DNA of 64,000 nucleotides from Chloroflexota bacterium. GTDB taxonomy: Bacteria; Chloroflexota; Dehalococcoidia; Tepidiformales; Tepidiformaceae. The notes below the pieces were generated by a model. It had not been told where the DNA came from. It saw nothing but the letters and a program-made list of their open reading frames with translations, and did no database searches. This document shows, one piece after another, positions 55,611 through 64,000 of this stretch (positions are counted from its first letter, which is position 1; each line of letters starts with the position of its first letter). The stretch spans positions 1-64,000 of the forward strand of contig JAPPAK010000007.1 of NCBI GenBank assembly GCA_026705605.1, in the 5' to 3' direction. The position numbers and the translations under genes are program-made.

Positions 55611-55642
55611 GGGCCCCGGGGATTTCCCCGGGGCCTCTCTTT
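55611..55642 (+). terminator. Rho-independent terminator after the transporter genes
   Basis: A perfect 10-base stem (GGCCCCGGGG at 55611-55620 with CCCCGGGGCC at 55625-55634), a 4-base ATTT loop and TCTCTTTT downstream. It separates the transporter genes from the histidine operon. Confidence 0.92.
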
Positions 55643-55666
55643 TGGCGGCGGCTACGTGCGAACCCG

Positions 55667-55672
55667 CTACAC
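55667..55672 (+). promoter_or_regulatory. candidate -10 element for the histidine operon
   Basis: TACACT lies 12 bases before the hisZ start and no ribosome site is evident, so the transcript may be almost leaderless. Similar TACACT elements precede two other genes in the window. No -35 pair can be named. Confidence 0.3.
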
Positions 55673-55684
55673 TGGCGAATAGCC

Positions 55685-56902
55685 ATGACCGACCAGGCAG
55701 CCCCTGTTGCGACCCCCTCCGCGGTCCCCGTTCCGCGCGCCCGTGGCATGCGTGATCTGCTCCCCGAGCAGATGCGCGCCTTCCGCCACGTCGAGGACGC
55801 CTTCCGCGCGGTCGCCCGGCACTGGGGCTACGAGGAGATCCGCACACCGACCGTCGAGAGCTACAGCCTGTTCACCTCCGCGGGCGCTCTCTCGCCGGAG
55901 ATGCTCGCGGGCGCCTACACCTTTCTTGACTGGGACGGCTGGAGCGGCGAGCGCGTCATGCTCCGCTACGACTCGACTATCCCCGTCGCCCGCGCCGCTG
56001 CCGACGCCGGCATCGAGCCCCCCGCCCGCCTCCTCTACGTGCAGAGCGTCTTCCGCGGCGCCGAGGGTGAGGACTGGCAGTGCGGCCTCGAGTATCTCGG
56101 CGCCCCGCCCGTGGTTGGCGACCTCGAGGTGCTTGCCGTCGCCGCCGACACGTTCGCGGCGCTCTCCCTGCCGGTCGATCTCCGCCTCACGCACGCCGGC
56201 GTGGCCCGCGCCGCCGTCGACGCTGCCGGCCTCACCGATGTGCTCGCCCGCCGCGCCCTTCTCGACGATGTCGCCGGGAACGGGCTCGCGGCCGTCCAGG
56301 GCGCGTTTGCCGATGATCCTGCCGCGCTCGCTTTCGTCCAGGCGGCGCTTGGCGGGTCGGGCGAGCTCGCCCTCGTCGACAACCTGATCGCGCTGGCCCG
56401 CACCGGCCTCCCCGGCGCTGCCGCTCCCCTGGAGGAGCTGCGAGAGGTCGCCGCCGCGCTCGTCGCGACCGGCCGTGCCGTCGCCATCGACTTCACCCTG
56501 CCCTTCGACTTCGACTACTACTCAGGCGTCACCTGGGAGCTGCGCGGCGAGGGTGGCGCCTGGGGACGTGGTGGCCGCTACCAGCCCGCCGGTTCGGGCG
56601 CGCCCGAGAGCGCCTGCGGTTTCGCTCTCGACGCCGATCGGCTCTCGGGGCACTTCGCCGACGCGCCTTCGCGCGGCGCCTCCGTCGCCATCGTCGCCGA
56701 GCGCGAGGCCGGCCTCGCCGGCGCCCTCCGCCTGGCCAGCTCCCTGCACCGCCACGGCATCTCCGCCGCCCTCGGCGACGCCCGCGATGCCTCCATCCGC
56801 CTCATCGTCGGACCCGAGGGCATCTCCGCCTCGTCGTCCAGCTCCTCCCTCGACCGCGCCACCCTCGACGAGGTGGTGCAGTTCGTGCTGCAGCACAAAT
56901 GA
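55685..56902 (+). CDS. hisZ: ATP phosphoribosyltransferase regulatory subunit
   Basis: 405 residues, a histidyl-tRNA synthetase-like protein without tRNA-charging function. GMRDLLPEQMRAFRHVEDAF, motif 2-like LYVQSVFRG, and DFDYYSGVTWEL are visible. The C-terminal domain (about 330-395) resembles the HisRS anticodon-binding domain, which many HisZ proteins lack; the Ser-rich loop SASSSSSSLD sits in it. The overlap with hisG (ATGA) and the position first in the his operon support HisZ, which activates short-form HisG. A true HisRS would retain fuller catalytic histidine-binding motifs. Confidence 0.85.
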   Translation: MTDQAAPVATPSAVPVPRARGMRDLLPEQMRAFRHVEDAFRAVARHWGYEEIRTPTVESYSLFTSAGALSPEMLAGAYTFLDWDGWSGERVMLRYDSTIPVARAAADAGIEPPARLLYVQSVFRGAEGEDWQCGLEYLGAPPVVGDLEVLAVAADTFAALSLPVDLRLTHAGVARAAVDAAGLTDVLARRALLDDVAGNGLAAVQGAFADDPAALAFVQAALGGSGELALVDNLIALARTGLPGAAAPLEELREVAAALVATGRAVAIDFTLPFDFDYYSGVTWELRGEGGAWGRGGRYQPAGSGAPESACGFALDADRLSGHFADAPSRGASVAIVAEREAGLAGALRLASSLHRHGISAALGDARDASIRLIVGPEGISASSSSSSLDRATLDEVVQFVLQHK

Positions 56903-58365
56903 GCAGCCCCGGAGCCCCGCTCGGCCTCGCCGTGCCGACCGGTTCGCTGCGCGAGCCGGTGGGCGAACTGCTTGCCTCGCATGGCCTCGTCATGGACGGC
57001 TACGAGGCCGGCTCCCGCCTTCTGCGTTCCGAGGTAAACGACCGCGGCTTCCGCTTCCGCGTCTTCCGCGAACGCGACATCCCCATCCAGGTCGCCCTCG
57101 GCAACTACGACCTTGGTATCTGCAGCGATGTCTGGGTGGCCGAACTGCAGGCGCGCTTCCCCGGGCAGCAGGTCGTGCGCGTGGGAGCCCTGCCTGGCCC
57201 CGCCACCGAGGTCTGGCTGTGCGCTTCCCCGGCCGCCGGCCTTGCCCCCGGCGAGGTTCCCGACCCCCGTTCCCTCGACGGCGTCCGGCTCGCGACGGAG
57301 CTCCCCAACCTCACCGACCTCCTCGCCGCCCGCCTCCGCCTGCCCCGCTACACCCTCCTCGACCTCTACGGCTCCGTCGAGGCTTACCCGCCCGAGGATG
57401 CCGACCTCGCCGTCGTCGCCGCTGCTGACGCCGCCGGCGTCGAGGCGCTCGGCCTCGTACCGCTCCACCGCCTCTTCCACGGTGGCGTCGCAATCGTTGC
57501 GAACGCCGACTCCCTCCGCACGCGCGACTGCAGTGCCGTCGTCGAGCCGCTCACGCCGGCGTTCGTCCCCAGCGAGGCCGCCCTGACTCTGCCCGATCGC
57601 GCCAGCGATGTGCCCCTCGGCCGCGTTCAGCGGGACACGAGCGTGCTTCGCCTCGCCCTTCCCGACGGTCACGCCCAGCGCCACACCTTCGCCGCCCTCG
57701 CCGATGCGGGGCTCGCCTTCGACGGCTACGGCGAACGCGACTTCGTGCGCCGCCCCACCTCTCCCATCGAGGGCATCGAGGTGAAGGTCGTGCGCCCCCA
57801 GGACATGCCCGGACTTGTTGCGATGGGCGCCTTCGACATCGCCGTCAGTGGGGTCGACCGTTTGCGCGAACACCTCGCCTTCTTCCCCGGCTCCCCCGTC
57901 GAAATGGTGCTCGACCTGCGCCGCAGCCGCTACCGTATCGGCCCCGTCGTCCACAACGACTTCCCCGCAGGAACCACGCAGGAAGCGCTCGCGATCTGGT
58001 CGCGGCTGGGACGCCCGGTACGCATCGCCAGCGAGTTCCCCGGCCTCGCCGAGGAGTGGGCGCGCGAGCTCCGTCTCCCCCACACCGCCATAATCCCCAT
58101 CGCCGGCGCAAGCGAGGCGTTCGTCCCCGAGGACGCCGACATCCTCGTCGAAGGCACCGAGACCGGTACGAGCCTGCGCGTGAACAACCTCCGCATGCTC
58201 GACCCCTTCCTCGATTCCACGAACTGCGTCATCGCCGCCACGAAGCCTCGGACCTCCCGCCGTGACCTGCTCGACATGCTCCTCGACCGGCTCCGCGAAG
58301 GCGTTCGCGCGGCCGCTGCCGGGGAGGCCGAAGCGGTGGCGCAGGGGGCCCAGGGAGGCGCCTGA
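56899..58365 (+). CDS. hisG: ATP phosphoribosyltransferase, internally duplicated (two HisG-like halves)
   Basis: 488 residues, more than double the short form (about 210). Two HisG-like units follow each other: residues about 8-225 (LGLAVPTGSLREPVGELLASHG, ALGNYDLGICSD, LATELPNL) and about 250-475 (LRLALPDGHAQRHTFAALADAG, AMGAFDIAVSGVD, IASEFPGL). The second ends with the PRPP loop EGTETGTSLRVNNL (about 418-431). The matching place in the first half, DLAVVAAADAAGVEALGLV, has lost that loop. So the C-half is probably catalytic and the N-half may be structural or regulatory. This enzyme catalyses the first step of histidine synthesis with HisZ. Confidence 0.87.
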   Translation: MSSPGAPLGLAVPTGSLREPVGELLASHGLVMDGYEAGSRLLRSEVNDRGFRFRVFRERDIPIQVALGNYDLGICSDVWVAELQARFPGQQVVRVGALPGPATEVWLCASPAAGLAPGEVPDPRSLDGVRLATELPNLTDLLAARLRLPRYTLLDLYGSVEAYPPEDADLAVVAAADAAGVEALGLVPLHRLFHGGVAIVANADSLRTRDCSAVVEPLTPAFVPSEAALTLPDRASDVPLGRVQRDTSVLRLALPDGHAQRHTFAALADAGLAFDGYGERDFVRRPTSPIEGIEVKVVRPQDMPGLVAMGAFDIAVSGVDRLREHLAFFPGSPVEMVLDLRRSRYRIGPVVHNDFPAGTTQEALAIWSRLGRPVRIASEFPGLAEEWARELRLPHTAIIPIAGASEAFVPEDADILVEGTETGTSLRVNNLRMLDPFLDSTNCVIAATKPRTSRRDLLDMLLDRLREGVRAAAAGEAEAVAQGAQGGA

Positions 58366-59123
58366 TGCCGCCCATCACCCTCCACATGATCCTCGCCAGG
58401 AGGCTCGGCGAGGCCCTCCCCGATGACGCCCTCTCCCCCGAATCCGGGCACTACCTGCTGGGCGCCACGGCCCCCGACATCCGCATCCTTACCCGTGCCG
58501 ACCGCCGCACGACCCACTTCTTCGACCTCTCCGTGTTCGAGCACCAGGACTCCGTCGCGGGCTTCTTCGAAGCGCACGGTCGCCTCGCCGACCCCGCCCG
58601 TCTCAACGAGGAAACCCGCGCCTTCGTCGCCGGGTACCTCACCCACCTCGTGCTCGATGAACAGTACATAACGGGCATCTACCGCCGCTTCTTCTACCCC
58701 CACGACACGATGGGCGGCCCCCTGCGCGCCAACGTCATGGACCGCCTCCTCCAGTTCGACCTCGAGCGCGCCCACGGCGATGTCGAGCTCCGCGCCGACA
58801 TCTGCGACGCCCTTGCCTGCACCATTGACACCATCGACGCCGGCTTCGTCGATGCCGAGACGCTCGAACGCTGGCGGCAGGTCGCCTGTGACATCGCCGC
58901 CCGCGGCATGGACTGGGATCGCGCCCGCGGCATGATCGAGAACCACCTCCGCCGCAGCGGCGTCGACGACTCCGAGGGCGAGCTCTCCGGCTTCCTCGAT
59001 TCGCTCCCCGACCTGCTCGGTGAGACAATCGGCCACGTGACGAGCGCGGAGCTCGATGCCTTCATCGAGCGCTCCACCGAAGCCGCCGCCGCTGCCGTCG
59101 CGAGGTACCTCGAATGCGGATAG
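58365..59123 (+). CDS. zinc-dependent phospholipase C-like protein
   Basis: 252 residues, mostly helical. The His/Asp pattern of the family is visible: LHMILARRLG, SGHYLLGATAPDIR, RRTTHFFDL and AFVAGYLTHLVLDEQY, which could bind metal. It overlaps the hisG stop by one base and hisD by ten bases, so it is a fully integrated member of the his operon. It has no signal peptide, so a secreted phospholipase role is unlikely. A hydrolase role linked to histidine or phosphate metabolism is only a guess; this family includes uncharacterised cytoplasmic proteins. Confidence 0.65.
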   Translation: MPPITLHMILARRLGEALPDDALSPESGHYLLGATAPDIRILTRADRRTTHFFDLSVFEHQDSVAGFFEAHGRLADPARLNEETRAFVAGYLTHLVLDEQYITGIYRRFFYPHDTMGGPLRANVMDRLLQFDLERAHGDVELRADICDALACTIDTIDAGFVDAETLERWRQVACDIAARGMDWDRARGMIENHLRRSGVDDSEGELSGFLDSLPDLLGETIGHVTSAELDAFIERSTEAAAAAVARYLECG

Positions 59124-60439
59124 TCCGGAACGCCGAGGAAGGCCGCCGTACGCTCCTCGCCCGCGCCCCCCTCGGCACGGGCGAAATGCCGCTCGAAGTG
59201 CGCGAGACGACCTTCCGCACCTTCGGCAAGGAACTCGACCCCGACGAGGTCGTCCGTCGCATCCTCCGCGACGTCCGCGAGGATGGCGACAACGCCGTCC
59301 GCTACTACAACGGCCGCATCGACGGCGCCCAGGTCGAAGACCTGCGCGTCTCCGAAGAGGAGATTCGCGCTGCTCACGACCAGGTGGAACCTGAGGTCGT
59401 CGAGGCGCTCACCTTCGCCGCTGGACGCATCCGCGCCTACCACGAGCAGCAGCTCCGGGGCGCCTTCGTTGACTTCCAGCTGAACGGCCTCGGGCAGCTC
59501 ACGCGCGCCATCCAGCGCGCCGCCATCTACGTGCCCGGCGGCGCCGCGCCCTTGCCCAGCACCGTGCTCATGTGCGCCATCCCCGCGCGCATCGCCGGTG
59601 TCGACGAGGTCTACCTCGGCAGCCCCGTCCTCCCCGACGGCTCCGTGCCCCCAGTCAAGCTCGTGGCCGCCGAGATTGCGGGCGTCGATGGCGTCTTCAA
59701 GGCGGGTGGCGCCCAGGCCATCGCCGCCTTCGCTTTCGGCACCGAGACCATCCCGAAGGTCGACAAGATCTGCGGTCCCGGCAACCTCTTCGTCACGCTC
59801 GCGAAGAAGCAGGTCTTCGGCGAAGTCGGCATCGACGCCGTCTACGGCCCGACCGAGACCATGATCATCGCCGACGAGAGCGCCGACCCCGAGCTCGTCG
59901 CCTCCGACCTGCTCGCCCAGGCCGAGCACGACCGTCTTGCCAGCCCCATTCTGCTGACGCCCTCGCACCATCTCGCCGAGCAGGTCGGCGCGGCCATCCG
60001 CCGCCAACTGCGAGACCTCGACCGCAGCAAGATCGCGAACGAGGCCATCGAGACCCGCGGCGGCTGCGTCCTCGTGAACGACATCGACCACGCCATCGAA
60101 CTCGCCAACGAGTATGCCCCCGAGCACCTCTGCCTGCTCGTCGAGAACGCCTCTGCCTACGCCATGAAGGTGCGGAACGCCGGCGGACTCTTCCTCGGCG
60201 AAAGCTCTCCCGAGGCGGTCGGCGACTACACCGCCGGACCGAGCCACACCATGCCCACCGGCGGCAGCGCCCGCTGGAGTTCGCCCCTCGGCGTGAGCGA
60301 CTTCCTCAAGACCGTCAGCCTCGTGAACATCCCGCCCGAGGACGTGGAGGAGCTTGCCGAAGCCGCCCGCGTCATCGCCCGCGCCGAGGGTCTCGATGGC
60401 CACGCCGCCTCCGTCGAGCGCCGCCTCCAGGGCCGCTAG
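59114..60439 (+). CDS. hisD: histidinol dehydrogenase
   Basis: 441 residues, the family's normal length. GGAQAIAAFAFGTETIP, DKICGPGNLFVTLAK, GPTETMIIADESAD and AGPSHTMPTGGSARW are all diagnostic. It oxidises histidinol to histidine with NAD in two steps, with Zn2+ at the active site. It overlaps the preceding gene by ten bases. Confidence 0.97.
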   Translation: MRIVRNAEEGRRTLLARAPLGTGEMPLEVRETTFRTFGKELDPDEVVRRILRDVREDGDNAVRYYNGRIDGAQVEDLRVSEEEIRAAHDQVEPEVVEALTFAAGRIRAYHEQQLRGAFVDFQLNGLGQLTRAIQRAAIYVPGGAAPLPSTVLMCAIPARIAGVDEVYLGSPVLPDGSVPPVKLVAAEIAGVDGVFKAGGAQAIAAFAFGTETIPKVDKICGPGNLFVTLAKKQVFGEVGIDAVYGPTETMIIADESADPELVASDLLAQAEHDRLASPILLTPSHHLAEQVGAAIRRQLRDLDRSKIANEAIETRGGCVLVNDIDHAIELANEYAPEHLCLLVENASAYAMKVRNAGGLFLGESSPEAVGDYTAGPSHTMPTGGSARWSSPLGVSDFLKTVSLVNIPPEDVEELAEAARVIARAEGLDGHAASVERRLQGR

Positions 60440-60450
60440 CGAGCCGCACC

Positions 60451-61530
60451 GTGGACCTCCGCCGCTTCCTCCGGGACGACATCGACGATCTCGCGCACTA
60501 CGCGCCCGTGCAGCCCCTCGACGTGCTCGCGGCGGAGATCGGCGTGCCCGTCGACCAGCTCGTCAAGCTCGACGCCAACGAGAACATCTACGGCGCGCCC
60601 GAGGCCGTTCGCGAGGCCGCCGCTGCCGCCCCCCTCCACATCTACCCCGATCCCGACCAGGCCGGGCTCCGTTCCGACATCGCCGCCTACCTGGGCGTCC
60701 GTCCCGAGAACGTCGTCGCTGGCTCCGGCTCCGACGACCTCCTCGATGTCGTCCTCCGCCTCTCCCTCCCCGACGCCACCGCCACCGCCACCCCCACGTT
60801 CGGCATGTACAGCTTCCTCAGCGGCATCGCCGGCATCCGCCACATCGAGGTCCCCCGCACAGCCGGCTACGGGCTCGACCTCCCCGGCCTCCGCGCCTCC
60901 GTCGAGGATGGCGCCGGCGTCGTCTTTGTCGCCTCGCCCAACAACCCGACCGGCAACGCCGCCGGCCTCGAGGAGATCGAGGCGCTCTGCGCGCTCGATA
61001 CCCTCGTCGTCGTCGATGAGGCCTACGCCGAGTTCGCCGGCACGAGCGCCGTCCCCCTCCTCGAAGCCCATCCCAACCTCGTCGTCATGCGCACCTTCAG
61101 CAAGTGGGCGGGGCTCGCCGGCTTGCGCGTTGGCTACGCCGTCGCGCACGCTGACCTTGTGGAACCGATGCTCGCCATCAAGCAGCCCTACAACGTGAAC
61201 GCCGCCGGAGACGCCGCCGCGCGCGCCGCCCTCGCCCACCGCGAGGAGTTGTTGGCGAACGTGCGCGCCATCGTCGCCGAGCGCGATCGCATGGCCGAGG
61301 AGGTCGGCGCGCTCGGCTGGCTCGACCCCCACCCCTCCGACGCCAACTTCGTGCTTTGCGACGTGAAAGCGGGTGACTCCGGCGAGATCGCCGACGCGCT
61401 CCGCCGGCGTGGCGTCCTCGTGCGTCGCTACGACCGGCCCGACCTCGCGAACAAGCTGCGTATCAGCGCCGGACGTCCCCGGGACACCGACCGCCTGCTC
61501 GAAGCCCTTAAGGAGGTCGCCCCTCAATGA
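60451..61530 (+). CDS. hisC: histidinol-phosphate aminotransferase
   Basis: 359 residues, class I/II aminotransferase. KLDANENIYGAPEAVREA, VAGSGSDDLLDVV, SPNNPTGN and the PLP lysine in RTFSKWAGLAGLRVGY fit HisC. The frame is open far upstream inside hisD; the GTG at 60451, 11 bases after the hisD stop, is the sensible start. It overlaps hisB by four bases. Confidence 0.95.
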   Translation: MDLRRFLRDDIDDLAHYAPVQPLDVLAAEIGVPVDQLVKLDANENIYGAPEAVREAAAAAPLHIYPDPDQAGLRSDIAAYLGVRPENVVAGSGSDDLLDVVLRLSLPDATATATPTFGMYSFLSGIAGIRHIEVPRTAGYGLDLPGLRASVEDGAGVVFVASPNNPTGNAAGLEEIEALCALDTLVVVDEAYAEFAGTSAVPLLEAHPNLVVMRTFSKWAGLAGLRVGYAVAHADLVEPMLAIKQPYNVNAAGDAAARAALAHREELLANVRAIVAERDRMAEEVGALGWLDPHPSDANFVLCDVKAGDSGEIADALRRRGVLVRRYDRPDLANKLRISAGRPRDTDRLLEALKEVAPQ

Positions 61531-62126
61531 GTGACAGTGACCGGACCGCCACCGTCAGCCGCCAGACCGCCGAGACGACCATCGCCATCACCGTCGACCT
61601 CGATGGCACGGGCCAGTTCGAGATCGCCACGGGCCTCGGCTTCTTCGACCACATGCTCAGCCACATCGCCAAGCACGGCGTCTTCGATGTCTCCATCAAG
61701 GCCGAGGGCGACCTCCACGTCGATGCCCACCACACCGTCGAGGACACCGCCATCGCGCTCGGCGAAGCCTTCCGCGGGGCCCTTGGCGACAAGGCGGGGA
61801 TCGTGCGGGCCGGCTCCGCCCACATGCCCCTCGACGAAGCCCTCGCCTTCGCCGCCGTTGACCTGAGTGGCCGCCCCTACGCCGAGCTCGACCTGCGCCT
61901 GCTCGGCCGCACCGTCGGCGAGCTGCCTGCCGACCTGCTCGCGCACTTCCTCGAGTCCTTCGCCGCCTCCCTCGGCGCGAACGTGCACGTCCGCACCCTC
62001 GCCGGGGCGAACGACCACCACAAGGCCGAGGCCTGCTTCAAGGCGCTCGCCCGCGCCCTCGACGCCGCCACCCGCGTCGACCCCCGCCGCGGCGGCGACC
62101 TCCCCTCCACCAAGGGCGCGCTCTAG
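61527..62126 (+). CDS. hisB: imidazoleglycerol-phosphate dehydratase
   Basis: 199 residues, single-domain bacterial form. GLGFFDHMLSHIAKHG, DAHHTVEDTAIALGEA and ANDHHKAEACFKALARAL are the manganese-binding signatures. The ATG overlaps the hisC stop. It is the last his gene here; hisA, hisF, hisH, hisI and hisE must lie elsewhere. Confidence 0.97.
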   Translation: MSDSDRTATVSRQTAETTIAITVDLDGTGQFEIATGLGFFDHMLSHIAKHGVFDVSIKAEGDLHVDAHHTVEDTAIALGEAFRGALGDKAGIVRAGSAHMPLDEALAFAAVDLSGRPYAELDLRLLGRTVGELPADLLAHFLESFAASLGANVHVRTLAGANDHHKAEACFKALARALDAATRVDPRRGGDLPSTKGAL

Positions 62127-62197
62127 CCGTTCACGTTCGGTTGACGTCGTTTGACAGCCCGAGCGGGCGCGTTGACCATGCCCGGCGAGTCATCCGT

Positions 62198-62794
62198 ATG
62201 GCGCTCCAGGACCGCACCGCCGCCTCGCTCAGGGAGCAGTTACGCGCCGCACTCGCCACGTACGAGCCGGGCCGCACCGACCGTCGCGAGGCAACCCCCG
62301 CCGCCGCCCTGCTCCTCCTCTACGAGCGCGACGACGGCATCCACCTGCTCTTCCAGGAACGCTCCCACCTGGTCGAACACCACAAGGGCGAGATCAGCTT
62401 TCCCGGTGGCGCCCGCGACGAGGGTGACGGCAGCGCCGCCTTCACCGCCCTGCGCGAGACCCACGAGGAGGTCGGCGTTGCCCCCGAGGATGTCGACCTG
62501 CTGGGGGAGATCGACGAGATCTGGACGCGCAGCGACTTCCGCCTGCGCCCGTTCGTCGGCTGGCTGCGCGAGTGGCCGTACACCTTCGAGTTTGCCCCCG
62601 AGGAGGTTGCGTCCCTCCTTGAGGTGCCCCTTGCCCACCTCACCGACCCCGCCAACCTCGTCGACGACGTGCGCGAGATCGACGGCCGCCGGGTGGTCCT
62701 CCCCTCCTACCGCTGGGGTGAGCACCTCATCTGGGGAGCGACCGCCCGCGTGCTCACGAATTTCCTTGACGTGTGTCGTACCCTCGATGACTGA
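62198..62794 (+). CDS. Nudix hydrolase, CoA pyrophosphatase-like
   Basis: 198 residues from the ATG at 62198. The Nudix box is GGARDEGDGSAAFTALRETHEEVG; the first acidic position is Asp, as in the CoA-specific NudL branch. SHLVEHHKGEISFPGG before it is the NudL/PCD1 pattern. TTG at 62141 is an alternative start giving 217 residues. It lies between hisB and murE on the same strand. Confidence 0.85.
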   Translation: MALQDRTAASLREQLRAALATYEPGRTDRREATPAAALLLLYERDDGIHLLFQERSHLVEHHKGEISFPGGARDEGDGSAAFTALRETHEEVGVAPEDVDLLGEIDEIWTRSDFRLRPFVGWLREWPYTFEFAPEEVASLLEVPLAHLTDPANLVDDVREIDGRRVVLPSYRWGEHLIWGATARVLTNFLDVCRTLDD

Positions 62795-62818
62795 ACAGCT
62801 CGGCGCCGGACGCGACCT

Positions 62819-64000
62819 ATGAGCGACGCTCGTGTACTTGCATCGCTCATCGAGGAGATTCCCGGCGCCGAGTTGGTGCGTGGCGACGGTGACGCCGTCA
62901 TCGAGCACGTCGAGCACGACTCCCGCCGTGTCGAAACCGGGGCCCTCTTCGTCGCCGTTCCCGGCTTCAACGTCGATGGCCACGCCTTCCTCACGGATGC
63001 CCTCGATGCCGGAGCCGCCGCCGTCGTCGTCGAGCGGGGCCGGCGGGGAACCTGGCGCCACCTCCCCGGCGACCAGCCCATCGTCGCCGTCGAGGATACC
63101 CGCGCGGCGCTCGCGCAGGCCGCCGCCGCCCTCCACGGCCACCCCGGCCGCGAGCTCACCGTAATCGGCATCACCGGCACGGACGGCAAGACGACCACTG
63201 CCTACATCCTGACTGCCATCCTCGAAGCCGCCGGCGCCCGCGTCGGCCGCCTCGGCACCGTCGACGCCTACGTGCCCGGCACCGACATCGACAGCCACAC
63301 CCACCGCATGACCACCCCCGAGGCGCCCGAGGTGCAGCGTCTGCTCCGCGAGATGGTCGAGGCGGGCTGCGAGTACGCCGTCGTCGAAGCCACCAGCCAC
63401 GGCCTCGCCCTCCACCGCCTCGACGAGGTCGCCTTCGACATCGCCGTCCTCACGAACCTCACCGGGGACCACCTCGACTTCCACGAGACCTTCGAGGCCT
63501 ACCGCGAGGCCAAGGGCCAGCTCTTCGCCGCCCTCGACCACACGCCTGTCGCCCCCGGCAGGGCCGCCGTTGCCAACGCCGACGACCCCTCCGCCAGCTT
63601 TCTGCTCGGCCTCACCTCGCAGCGCGCCGTCCGCTACGGCCTTGAAACGCCCGGCGTCGATGTCACCGCTCGCCACATCGAGCTGCACGCCGACGGCAGC
63701 CAGTTCCGCCTCGCCCTCCCCGGCGCGGAGGTGGGCACGGAGATCCGCATGCCCGCCCTCTTCAACGTCGCCAACGCCCTTGCGGCCGCGGGCGCCGCCC
63801 TCGCCCTGGGCATCGAGCCCGAGGCCATCGGCCGCGGCATCGCCGCCTGTCACGGCGTGCCCGGCCGGATGGAGCGCATCGACATGGGCCAGCCGTTCAG
63901 CGTCGTCGTCGACTACGCCCACACCGGCGAATCCGTCCGCAAAGTGCTTTCCGTTCTGCGAGAGATCGCCGAGCACAGCCTCATCATCGTGGCCGGCGCC
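62819..64000 (+). CDS. murE: UDP-N-acetylmuramoyl-tripeptide synthetase (3' end outside window)
   Basis: 394 codons are seen and the frame runs off the window. The N-terminal uridine-binding domain (HDSRRVETGALFVAVPG) is followed by the ATP loop TGTDGKTTTAY, LTNLTGDHLDFHETFEAY (substrate region) and GVPGRMERIDMGQ with VVVDYAHTGES near the cut. It adds the third residue, usually diaminopimelate or lysine, to UDP-MurNAc-Ala-Glu. The DNPR-type specificity motif lies beyond the window. The ATG at 62819 starts 24 bases after the Nudix stop. Confidence 0.95.
   Translation, partial: MSDARVLASLIEEIPGAELVRGDGDAVIEHVEHDSRRVETGALFVAVPGFNVDGHAFLTDALDAGAAAVVVERGRRGTWRHLPGDQPIVAVEDTRAALAQAAAALHGHPGRELTVIGITGTDGKTTTAYILTAILEAAGARVGRLGTVDAYVPGTDIDSHTHRMTTPEAPEVQRLLREMVEAGCEYAVVEATSHGLALHRLDEVAFDIAVLTNLTGDHLDFHETFEAYREAKGQLFAALDHTPVAPGRAAVANADDPSASFLLGLTSQRAVRYGLETPGVDVTARHIELHADGSQFRLALPGAEVGTEIRMPALFNVANALAAAGAALALGIEPEAIGRGIAACHGVPGRMERIDMGQPFSVVVDYAHTGESVRKVLSVLREIAEHSLIIVAGA

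Noticed and set aside
55685..56902. Calling the HisRS-like gene histidyl-tRNA synthetase
   Set aside because: It is the first gene of the his operon, overlaps hisG, and HisG here is of the short type that needs HisZ; typical HisRS histidine-binding motifs are not convincing.

Overview
The window is about 64 kb of dense, high-GC bacterial chromosome with no RNA genes that I could see. The gene content (split glycine decarboxylase, short-form HisG with HisZ, many P450, Rieske, SDR and PPOX-type oxidoreductases, Tat lipoproteins) would fit an uncultured Chloroflexota-like lineage, but that placement is a guess. The window cuts into a gene at each end: a hybrid sensor kinase/response regulator at the left and murE at the right.

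Region 1 (1.1-10.6 kb) is the most notable part: a compact sterol biosynthesis cluster. Five genes on the plus strand are tightly packed: an SDR of the 3-beta-HSD/SdmB type, an SdmA-like Rieske oxygenase, a C-14 sterol reductase (ERG24/DHCR7 family), a CYP51-type P450, and one 1115-residue protein that joins a squalene-epoxidase-like flavoprotein to an oxidosqualene cyclase with an intact DCTAE motif. A convergent gene encodes an ERG6-like sterol C-24 methyltransferase. Together they could take squalene to a C-24-alkylated, C-14- and C-4-demethylated sterol. Squalene synthesis and the redox partners must lie elsewhere.

Region 2 (10.9-22.7 kb) holds three small ABM, DinB and GYD proteins and one giant type I polyketide synthase: KS-AT-DH-MT-ER-KR-ACP followed by a second KS and a degenerate AT. 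It stops there, with no second ACP and no thioesterase.

Region 3 (22.7-28.7 kb) is a complete glycine cleavage operon on the minus strand (gcvT-gcvH-gcvPA-gcvPB), then an unrecognised gene and a VapBC-like toxin-antitoxin pair.

Region 4 (28.8-51.5 kb) is an accessory oxidoreductase region: a Tat-exported molybdopterin enzyme, four more P450s (three close paralogues), a second Rieske oxygenase, SDRs, an aldo/keto reductase, PPOX, SnoaL, VOC and ABM proteins. Interspersed are a Pro-Thr-repeat surface protein encoded by long GT-rich repeats, and a membrane-anchored LuxR-type protein. This looks like catabolic or modifying chemistry on hydrophobic substrates, but no substrate can be read from the sequence.

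Region 5 (51.6-55.6 kb) is a peptide/nickel-type ABC importer (two permeases and a lipoprotein binding protein) ending in a clear hairpin terminator. Region 6 (55.7-64 kb) is a histidine operon (hisZ, an internally duplicated hisG, a phospholipase-C-like gene, hisD, hisC, hisB), followed by a Nudix hydrolase and the 5' part of murE.
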